This document shows positions 9,239-14,832 of a stretch of DNA of 23,060 nucleotides, piece by piece. Source of the DNA: a virus; IMG/VR virus record IMGVR_UViG_3300020185_000271, positions 1 through 23,060 of that record. One strand, given 5' to 3'. The position numbers and the translations under genes are program-made. The notes beneath the pieces are model-generated. The model saw only the letters and a program-made list of their open reading frames with translations. It did not search any database and was not told the origin of the DNA. The first letter of the stretch is position 1, and each line of letters begins with the position of its first letter.

Positions 9239-9248
9239 AATAAATATT
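9239..9248 (-). promoter_or_regulatory. Candidate phage promoter element (variant) before tape measure gene
   Basis: Minus strand reads AATATTTATTATC, one base off the core seen in the other gaps, 15 bases before the tape measure ATG. A TATAAATA also occurs just upstream, but it is formed by the Tyr-Lys-stop codons of the preceding gene. Confidence 0.4.
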
Positions 9249-9260
9249 GAAAATTTTAAC

Positions 9261-9569
9261 CTATTTATAGGAAGATTTGGATGGGGTAGGGAATTTATTA
9301 GGACTAATTTTACCATCAGGGCCTATTACTGTTGATGATCCATTTGATGAGGCATTATCGAATTGTTCTTTTTGCTTTTTCATATGATTTTCAATTTCCT
9401 TAAAAGTAAATAAGCGAAGCCATCTTGGAAGATGATAAACATCGGACCAAGAATAGCCCCCATTACCATAAAATACAATTTCATGGATTTGTCTAAATAA
9501 ATCTACTCTATACTTAGGTGCCGTATCAGAAGTCAGGCCAAAAAAACTTGAGTCCAATTGGAATCCCAA
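9261..9569 (-). CDS. gp51-like tail assembly chaperone extension, probably made by programmed frameshift
   Basis: The frame ends at 9261 and overlaps the gp26-like gene. It has no ATG before its conserved part; the only conventional start is a TTG at 9569-9567, with no ribosome binding site. The frame is actually open from 9599, just after a TAA. The protein has 'APKYRVDLFRQIHEIVFYGNGGYSWSDVYHLP' and a charged helix 'IENHMKKQKEQ', resembling the T4 gp51-type baseplate assembly catalysts, followed by a polar tail ending SSYK. Its place, overlapping the previous gene and directly before the tape measure, is the classic position of the second tail assembly chaperone (the T part of G-GT in lambda-like phages). 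I therefore read it mainly as the C-terminal part of an approximately 330-residue frameshift product. Independent initiation at TTG remains possible. Confidence 0.7.
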   Translation of the reverse strand: MGFQLDSSFFGLTSDTAPKYRVDLFRQIHEIVFYGNGGYSWSDVYHLPRWLRLFTFKEIENHMKKQKEQFDNASSNGSSTVIGPDGKISPNKFPTPSKSSYK

Positions 9570-10254
9570 CTCTTTCTTCGGATTGATCGGGAAAAAAAGT
9601 TAAATCTACGTCTGGTGTGATTTTAGCTACATGCTGTCTAAGTGCTCGGGAATCTGCTGCTAACAGGTAGTTATCTACAAATTGACGAATAGATTTTTTT
9701 TCGCGTTCCCCATTTACTGAAACTATAAGATGTTTAAGTCGGGTTGAAATGTCAGGTGGAGTTGAATTAGGAGATAATTTTTTTAAACCTTCTAGTTCTG
9801 AATTAATAGCACTTTCATCTTTTGAAGTGAGCAATTTAAAGGTAACCTCTACACCGGATGATGGGAGAGTAAATGAGAATTCATTTGATGTTGCTTGAGA
9901 TACTTCTTCTGCTATAGGTTTTGATTCTAATAAAGATAAATCTACGGTTTGTTCTTGACCCTGGTATTTAAATGTATAGTCTTTACCATATCCTAAAATA
10001 CGAGAAGCAATCATTAGACCATTTTTATCTCCAATTAAGAGATCATCATAATTAAATTCAGTAACGATAAGAGATTGAAGTAGTTTATCTAAAACATTAC
10101 CCTTTTGGATATAAGATTGATTAGATAAAATATCTTCTTCTTTAGCAGTCATGTACTTCATTTCGATAGTACCGTTTGATAGAGGATGACCTTCGGGGTA
10201 TAATAAACCTTTTGAAGGTAATTCGATAATTTCTGTTGGTAAAGTAAATTCCAT
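9526..10254 (-). CDS. gp26-like baseplate/tail assembly protein (probable first tail chaperone)
   Basis: This 242-residue protein begins 'FTLPTEIIELPSKGLLYPEGHPL..GTIEMKYMTAKEEDIL', the hallmark opening of the T4 gp26 / T4 baseplate protein family, followed by a helical 'KLLQSLIV' segment. T4 gp26 is about 208 residues. In T4-like phages this protein acts in hub assembly and is encoded near gp51. Here it lies between the tube and tape measure genes, where other phages keep their tail assembly chaperones. Its last 74 bases overlap the open downstream frame and contain two T7 runs, so a fraction of ribosomes may read through into the gp51-like frame. A terminator and a promoter-like element lie in the 97-base gap before it. 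The start ATG at 10254 is preceded by AAATAAAAGAT with no clear Shine-Dalgarno sequence. Confidence 0.8.
   Translation of the reverse strand: MEFTLPTEIIELPSKGLLYPEGHPLSNGTIEMKYMTAKEEDILSNQSYIQKGNVLDKLLQSLIVTEFNYDDLLIGDKNGLMIASRILGYGKDYTFKYQGQEQTVDLSLLESKPIAEEVSQATSNEFSFTLPSSGVEVTFKLLTSKDESAINSELEGLKKLSPNSTPPDISTRLKHLIVSVNGEREKKSIRQFVDNYLLAADSRALRQHVAKITPDVDLTFFPDQSEERVGIPIGLKFFWPDF
9540..9546 (-). promoter_or_regulatory. Candidate programmed frameshift site (T7 run) joining the two chaperone frames
   Basis: Minus strand reads AAG TTT TTT TGG C in the gp26-like frame, five codons before its TGA. A +1 slip of the Phe codon (TTT to TTT), or a -2 slip, moves the ribosome into the downstream frame (GGC CTG ACT). 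A second seven-T run (ACT TTT TTT CCC, T-run 9592-9598) marks exactly where the downstream frame becomes open and is an alternative site. Confidence 0.55.
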
Positions 10255-10283
10255 ATCTTTTATTTATAATAACTTTATTCGAG

Positions 10284-10293
10284 TATAAATATG
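10284..10293 (-). promoter_or_regulatory. Candidate phage promoter element before the gp26-like gene
   Basis: Minus strand reads CATATTTATACTCG, a close match to the AATATTTATAAY core, 29 bases before the ATG at 10254 and immediately after the intrinsic terminator. This order (terminator, then promoter) is what would re-start transcription for the chaperone and tape measure genes. Confidence 0.45.
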
Positions 10294-10298
10294 AATAT

Positions 10299-10327
10299 AA
10301 AAAAGAGCTTGAACGAATCCAAGCTCT
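10299..10327 (-). terminator. Intrinsic terminator after the tail tube gene
   Basis: On the minus strand AGAGCTTG (10327-10320) and CAAGCTCT (10311-10304) form a perfect 8-bp stem around an 8-base loop, followed at once by six T residues (10304-10299). There is no equivalent T run on the plus strand, so it acts for leftward transcription. It would stop messages for the abundant sheath and tube proteins before the low-abundance chaperones. Confidence 0.85.
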
Positions 10328-10351
10328 CTTTACAAAAATATTTAATTTTTC

Positions 10352-10840
10352 TTAGAAGTTCAAGATACAGTAATCTGGTTGAACTGTCATTGTAAGATTT
10401 ACGGCAGCATCTACAGTGTCCCAGTTGTAATCTCCAAAGTTAGCGTTTTCAATTAACGCACCTTTAACTATCCATTCAGATACTACATCACCTACAGGAC
10501 CTAATACGTTAAATGTTAAGTCTTTCTTGTAGAAATCTGAATAACCATCTCTACCAGTAACTGATTCGTGGTGTAGACGTACCCATTCCATTACTGCTTG
10601 AGCACCTGAAGGTGTAATTGGGTCAAATAAGGTAAATGTAATTGGATTCCATACTGTTTTACCTTTAACGTAACGTTGTACGTTAATGTGATTCAGAGCT
10701 ACTTTACCTTGGTTTAAAGTTACTGCACTTACACCTTTTACGATATAAGCTGGAAATCCATCCATATACATAATGAACCTGTTTGGTTGCTTTGGTTCAA
10801 ATGCTGTGAAAAATATTTCGTTTGGATCTAATACTGCCAT
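10352..10840 (-). CDS. gp19: Tail tube protein (T4 gp19 family)
   Basis: This 162-residue protein forms the inner tube of the contractile tail through which DNA passes. It matches the T4 gp19 family in length (gp19 is 163 residues) and features: 'NRFIMYMDGFPAYIVKGVSAV' at the start, 'VWNPITFTLFDPITPSGAQAVMEWVRLHHE' in the middle, and a C-terminal 'DAAVNLTMTVQPDYCILNF' strand typical of tube proteins. It follows the sheath gene by 45 bases and has its own promoter-like element, as suits a protein needed in hundreds of copies, and it is followed by an intrinsic terminator. The leader before the ATG at 10840 is A-rich (AATAAAATAAACAACA) with no Shine-Dalgarno sequence. Confidence 0.93.
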   Translation of the reverse strand: MAVLDPNEIFFTAFEPKQPNRFIMYMDGFPAYIVKGVSAVTLNQGKVALNHINVQRYVKGKTVWNPITFTLFDPITPSGAQAVMEWVRLHHESVTGRDGYSDFYKKDLTFNVLGPVGDVVSEWIVKGALIENANFGDYNWDTVDAAVNLTMTVQPDYCILNF

Positions 10841-10860
10841 TGTTGTTTATTTTATTCTAT

Positions 10861-10870
10861 TATAAATATT
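10861..10870 (-). promoter_or_regulatory. Candidate phage promoter element before tail tube gene
   Basis: Minus strand reads AAATATTTATAATAG with a perfect TATAAT, 20 bases before the tube ATG. It is one of the two best copies of the shared element. Confidence 0.5.
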
Positions 10871-10885
10871 TAGACTTTAAACCTA

Positions 10886-12934
10886 TTAACTAGGGAATGT
10901 AGCTCCTGTTGGTAATACATTGAAATCTAAAATAATAAATTCAGCCGTTTTAGTTGGTTGTAAATAAATAGCACCGACCATTTGGTTTCTATCAACTACA
11001 TCTGGAGTGTTATTAGAATCATCCATTACCACTTTAAACGCATATAAACCTTGTCTTTGAACCACTGTTTCTAAGTAAGGGTTTACAATTGCTAGGAAAT
11101 TATTTCTAGTTGCTGCTGTGTTTTGTTCAAATACTAACGTTTGGGCTACTTGACCAATGTAAGATTTGAGAGCAATTAATAATCTTCTAACATTTACTCT
11201 GTCTAAAGCACTAGCTTGACGTTGTAAGGTTTTTTGTCCGTATACTACTGTTCCTACACCTGGGAATGAAGCAATTGGGTTTACTTTATTGCTGTACAAA
11301 CTGTCTCTGTTTGCTTGAGATAATTTTCTTTCTGGGCGAATTACTGTAGTTAAACCACCTCTATTGATACCCGCCGGAGCGAACCATGGCTCAGAGGCAT
11401 TGTCGTTAAACGCGTATACTCCCGGAATCATTGCCGAAGCTGGTACCCATACTTGATCACCTAGATCTGGGTCGATGGTTTGTAACCAAGGCCAATAAGC
11501 AGCACCGTATGATGAGTTTCTAGCATTAGCTTGAGTTGTTGCTGATGTAATAGTAGAAGCATAAGGAACTAAATCCATAATGTAAATACTATCACCTCTC
11601 ATTTGAGTATTGTTTAGAGCAGTAGTCATTTGAGAAGTTTGAGTTGTATCAATCAAACCTGGGGTTACTAGTAAATTGAATTGGTAATCATCTTGATTTG
11701 ATAATAAGTTCAACATATTATCGTAATCAGTACCAACTAAACCTTGAGTATCAGTAGCGTTAATATCACCGTATAAATTCATTGTTCTTCCTGCTGGGAT
11801 TACATCACCTGCACCCCCTGTAAATGTACCAGCATAAGAACCGGAGCCTACTGAGGGTAATGAACCTGTAAATTCGTTTTTGGCATTACCAGCATTATCA
11901 AAATAATTTGGTGTTTTTGATGTTACTGATTTTACTCTAACATATCTAGAAGCGTTAGCATAAGAACCCGTTATTTCAATATAATTTTCTGTAACATTAT
12001 AATTGTAATGTTGATCACCAATTACTTTAGCAATATAATTATCTGCTTTTGGGTCTAATGATAAATTAGTAAATGATTCTAAAACAATTTTATTATTATC
12101 ATTATCATTACCTTGTCTTATTAATAGGTTAAAATTACCATCTGCAGTAGAAGAATTAGCAATTTCCCATCTAACATTTTCTGAAGAGCCTGAATAAAGT
12201 GAACCTGACCCTCCTGGGATTAAGTTTGTAGATCCTGAGTTGTTAAAGATAATACCTTTGTCAATTGTTTCAAGAGTAAAAGATACAACATCGGAATTAA
12301 GATTACCAGCAACTAAAGTAAAGGTTATATCAGTACCACCTGCTTTTGTAGCACCTGCTGATGCTGATGGTATTGTTAATACATCACCTATAGCATAACC
12401 TGAACCGGCGTCTGTTACTGTAATAGTACCAAAACTTTGTGAGGTAGCTAATGTTAATTTAACTTCAGCACCTGTACCACTACCACCAGTTGTTGGATTG
12501 ATACCTGTTACTTCTGTTAAAGTACTACCTGTAATATTAAAAGCATTGATAGTTGCGGATAATAAATTATCAGTAGTAGTATCTAGAGGGCTAGGACCTC
12601 CAGTTCCGTCTGCTGTCATTACCTCAGCTTGAGCAAAACTCCAATTTGAAGATCCAGATACTACACGTGTTACTAACATAGTATTACCTCCATTTTGAAA
12701 GTAATTATATGCTGCTATGTTAGTCATGAATGAATATTCATCACTACCACTTTCAAATGTAGTACCAAATCTATTTTGGTAATCCGAATATGAAGTTACT
12801 ATTGTAGGAATTTCTACAGGACCTTTTACTGTAGGACCAACGATAGCAGCCCCTACTTGTACAGGCTGCTGTGTGATAAATGACTGGTCGTTTTCTCTTG
12901 CTAATACGCCAGGTGATACTAATGTTTCTGCCAT
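10886..12934 (-). CDS. gp18: Contractile tail sheath protein (T4 gp18 family)
   Basis: This 682-residue protein forms the contractile sheath (T4 gp18 is 659 residues). The N-terminus 'MAETLVSPGVLARENDQSF' followed by 'GAAIVGPTVKGPVEIPT' and 'YNYFQNGGNTMLVTRVV' is the standard sheath opening. The C-terminal domain, from about 490, has 'YWPWLQTIDP', 'NRGGLTTVIRPERKLS', 'VNPIASFPGVGTVVYGQKTL' and 'VNVRRLLIALK', and ends in 'YLQPTKTAEFIILDFNVLPTGATF', the conserved strand region that links subunits. Residues about 145-210 contain an inserted Gly-rich module (GTGAEV, then GSGYAIGDVLTIP), probably surface-exposed, and Ser/Gly/Asn-rich loops extend to about 370. The gene is 45 bases from the tube gene and has its own promoter-like element. 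Confidence 0.95.
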   Translation of the reverse strand: MAETLVSPGVLARENDQSFITQQPVQVGAAIVGPTVKGPVEIPTIVTSYSDYQNRFGTTFESGSDEYSFMTNIAAYNYFQNGGNTMLVTRVVSGSSNWSFAQAEVMTADGTGGPSPLDTTTDNLLSATINAFNITGSTLTEVTGINPTTGGSGTGAEVKLTLATSQSFGTITVTDAGSGYAIGDVLTIPSASAGATKAGGTDITFTLVAGNLNSDVVSFTLETIDKGIIFNNSGSTNLIPGGSGSLYSGSSENVRWEIANSSTADGNFNLLIRQGNDNDNNKIVLESFTNLSLDPKADNYIAKVIGDQHYNYNVTENYIEITGSYANASRYVRVKSVTSKTPNYFDNAGNAKNEFTGSLPSVGSGSYAGTFTGGAGDVIPAGRTMNLYGDINATDTQGLVGTDYDNMLNLLSNQDDYQFNLLVTPGLIDTTQTSQMTTALNNTQMRGDSIYIMDLVPYASTITSATTQANARNSSYGAAYWPWLQTIDPDLGDQVWVPASAMIPGVYAFNDNASEPWFAPAGINRGGLTTVIRPERKLSQANRDSLYSNKVNPIASFPGVGTVVYGQKTLQRQASALDRVNVRRLLIALKSYIGQVAQTLVFEQNTAATRNNFLAIVNPYLETVVQRQGLYAFKVVMDDSNNTPDVVDRNQMVGAIYLQPTKTAEFIILDFNVLPTGATFPS

Positions 12935-12957
12935 TGCCTAGGAGGTTAATGTTTTGT

Positions 12958-12967
12958 TATAAATATT
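12958..12967 (-). promoter_or_regulatory. Candidate phage promoter element before tail sheath gene
   Basis: Minus strand reads TAATATTTATAACAAAAC, 23 bases before the sheath ATG. The 5' leader that follows (ATTAACCTCCTAGGCA) has no AGGAGG-type ribosome binding site on the sense strand. Confidence 0.5.
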
Positions 12968-12984
12968 AGAAGAGAACTCAAAAT

Positions 12985-13236
12985 TTAATTGGTTTTTGTA
13001 AATTCTCCGGTTTCTATATTGATAGAACCTTCACCATAATTGTTTTGTAATTGTTGAGCAAATTTGGTTTTACGTTGTTCAAAACTTTTAAGCTCTTCAC
13101 TTATAGTGATTTTTTGAGATTTTAAAGATTGGATTTGATACTCAATTTGTCCTAATTGAACCATATAATCGTTCTCTTGGGTTTGAATATCTGTAATTTC
13201 TTTCTTTTCTTCTTCTGTTAAATAAATTTTATTCAT
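12985..13236 (-). CDS. Small coiled-coil protein before the sheath gene (83 aa)
   Basis: An 83-residue protein dominated by one long charged helix (about residues 5-65, Glu/Gln/Lys/Ile/Leu with heptad spacing) followed by 'YGEGSINIETGEFTKTN', a short hairpin-like tail. It has no signal peptide, membrane segment or enzymatic motif. It could be a virion or assembly protein that trimerises or dimerises through the coiled coil; the exact role is unknown. Its start codon lies only two bases after the TATA-like core of a promoter-like element (AATATTTATAAC ATG AAT AAA). If that element is a promoter, the message would be leaderless or translation would start later, but no later ATG precedes the coiled coil. 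It separates the modification cluster from the sheath. Confidence 0.75.
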   Translation of the reverse strand: MNKIYLTEEEKKEITDIQTQENDYMVQLGQIEYQIQSLKSQKITISEELKSFEQRKTKFAQQLQNNYGEGSINIETGEFTKTN

Positions 13237-13238
13237 GT

Positions 13239-13248
13239 TATAAATATT
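13239..13248 (-). promoter_or_regulatory. Candidate phage promoter element abutting the 83-aa gene
   Basis: Minus strand reads TAATATTTATAACATG. The core is identical to that before the sheath gene, but here the ATG follows after two bases, which is odd for a promoter and makes a leaderless message or another function possible. Confidence 0.4.
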
Positions 13249-13276
13249 ATGTAATTAATTAATAGTAAAATAATCT

Positions 13277-14182
13277 TTAGTCAATCCAATAACTAATATC
13301 TAGTTTAGAGGAATAATATGGGGTTAAATCTATAGTTTGGTTATTATATGTTATTTGTACGTTATCGTCACCATTAAAACCTTTTAAATATTCAAAAATA
13401 TTATTATATGGGGTTATTATAGTGTTAAAACTTTCACCATTAATTTTTAAGGTAATTGAAATACTATCTAATTGTAAATTATAAAAGAAAAACTTAAACT
13501 TTTTTGTAGTATCTATAAATAGATTAAAATCAAAATGGTTTGGAACAAAATTTCTTTTTTGTAATGGGTGTATTTCTGAAATTTCATCTTTAATTAAATA
13601 TGGGGAAATTTCACCTTCGATAGAATCACAAAGATAAAGCATTAATTCTTCTGCTATACTACATTCAAAATACTTTTCTTTTACCATTAATGATGGTAAC
13701 TTTTTAGCATTTTCTTTACTTAGAGATAAGAAATTATTTGCTAAACCAATACTAGATTTATCTATGTTAAAAAATAATTTAGGGTGTGGGTTATTTAAAA
13801 CATTAATTAAAGTTTCATCTATTACTATATCATATATCATAGGATAAAAATGATCATAGTCTAGTGTAATGGCGTATTCAAATAATTTTTTGTATTGATA
13901 TAAAGAAGCCCACCCATAATCAGGCACCGCTACTACTAATTTTTCAGGGTGTGGGTTGAATGTTTGCCAAGAGGTCATAGCTCTTTCTGGCCATTTTAAA
14001 AGTGGGTTTTCTTTACTAATAATAGTAAAATCAGCTAACTCAGTAATTTCTTTAGGTAGGGGGAGGGGACTGTATATTAAAGAATCTATTCCTAACTCTT
14101 TAAGTTTAATAATATTATTATATAATAAATTTAAACGTTCCCAATTATTACAGTAAGTATTTATTAATGCTAACTTTTTCAT
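13277..14182 (-). CDS. Glycosyltransferase-like protein, divergent (301 aa)
   Basis: The N-terminal 130 residues look like a GT-A type fold: 'KLALINTYCNNWERLNLLYNNIIKLKELGIDSLIYSPLPLP' (a strand-helix-strand opening of nucleotide-sugar enzymes), then 'VPDYGWASLYQYKKLFEYAITLDYDHFYPMIYDIVID', where aromatic-Asp clusters stand where donor/metal-binding motifs would be expected. The C-terminal 90 residues (from 'FFYNLQLDSISITLKINGESF') look like a small beta-sandwich and are unassigned. There is no signal peptide or membrane segment. The start ATG overlaps the stop of the methyltransferase gene by one base (TAATG), so the two are translationally coupled. It is the last gene of the modification cluster. 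Glycosyltransferase activity is an inference from fold-type resemblance and neighbours. Confidence 0.6.
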   Translation of the reverse strand: MKKLALINTYCNNWERLNLLYNNIIKLKELGIDSLIYSPLPLPKEITELADFTIISKENPLLKWPERAMTSWQTFNPHPEKLVVAVPDYGWASLYQYKKLFEYAITLDYDHFYPMIYDIVIDETLINVLNNPHPKLFFNIDKSSIGLANNFLSLSKENAKKLPSLMVKEKYFECSIAEELMLYLCDSIEGEISPYLIKDEISEIHPLQKRNFVPNHFDFNLFIDTTKKFKFFFYNLQLDSISITLKINGESFNTIITPYNNIFEYLKGFNGDDNVQITYNNQTIDLTPYYSSKLDISYWID

Positions 14183-14826
14183 TAAATATTAGATTCTGAG
14201 TTAAGCCAATTATCAATTTGGTTAGGATCGATTGTATTTAGAGCTGTATTTACTTCTTTTTGGAAAATTCTATATTCAAAGTAAGGATTCTCAAATGGGA
14301 TTAATTTTTGAGAACCTCTTTTAATTAGTGTTACTCCTTCATCTACATTAACAGTACATATACTTAAATCTGATTTGGATGTTCTTAGTTTATAAATAGC
14401 TTTCCATACGGTTCCATTCCAAGCTTGATTCCAGTAATCCTCTACTAAACGGGTGTAATTATCTTCATATAAAAATGGGTTACAATCGTGTAAAACAATT
14501 ATCCCATTAGGATTTAAATGTTCTAAAGAATTTAAAATATCTTTTTCTACTTGATACGATAAGTGTAAACCATCAATAAAAATAATATCCCATTTATAAT
14601 CTAAAGAAAGATCTAATTGGTTATTATTTAATTTATTAAAAAAATCATCTGATGTAAATGGGTAAGTTGCTGGGTTGTTAGGGTTTTCAAATCCTGGGTC
14701 TACTGAATGTTTAGTACGACATTTAATATGGTCAAAACAATCTTGAGTATGTCTAACCCCTATCTCTAAATAGTTAGAAAAATTATATTTTTCTTGAATT
14801 TGATTAATAATATCTATTCTGTTCAT
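14182..14826 (-). CDS. Class I SAM-dependent methyltransferase (Methyltransf_24-like)
   Basis: This 214-residue protein shows the nucleotide-binding core of small Rossmann methyltransferases: 'NYLEIGVRH' (motif I, about residue 18), 'HSVDPGF' (acidic loop), 'DIIFIDGLHLSYQVEKDI' (motif with Asp-Gly-Leu-His) and 'LNPNGIIVLHDCNP' (about 104-117). The FIDG-H--Y---DI and GG/NG-I--HD pairing is typical of the Methyltransf_24 family found in sugar, O-antigen and glycan biosynthesis clusters. The substrate is not evident; set among glycosyltransferases, it may methylate a sugar on the finished glycan. It starts 6 bases downstream of the large GT4-TibC gene and shares its last base with the next start, so it is part of the same operon. 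Confidence 0.8.
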   Translation of the reverse strand: MNRIDIINQIQEKYNFSNYLEIGVRHTQDCFDHIKCRTKHSVDPGFENPNNPATYPFTSDDFFNKLNNNQLDLSLDYKWDIIFIDGLHLSYQVEKDILNSLEHLNPNGIIVLHDCNPFLYEDNYTRLVEDYWNQAWNGTVWKAIYKLRTSKSDLSICTVNVDEGVTLIKRGSQKLIPFENPYFEYRIFQKEVNTALNTIDPNQIDNWLNSESNI

Positions 14827-14832
14827 TTGGGG

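Noticed and set aside
635-9269. Exact T4 late promoter words TATAAATA on the minus strand at 642-635 and 9269-9262
   Set aside because: Both are the codons Tyr-Lys-stop ending a gene. In DNA this AT-rich, a few chance copies per strand are expected, and their positions relative to starts are not consistent.
10261-10268. TATAAATA 6-7 bases before the gp26-like start region
   Set aside because: Too close to the ATG (10254) for a promoter with any leader; the element at 10284-10293 is the better candidate.
13956-14156. Plus-strand open frame of 66 codons
   Set aside because: Antisense to the 301-residue gene, short and without recognisable features.
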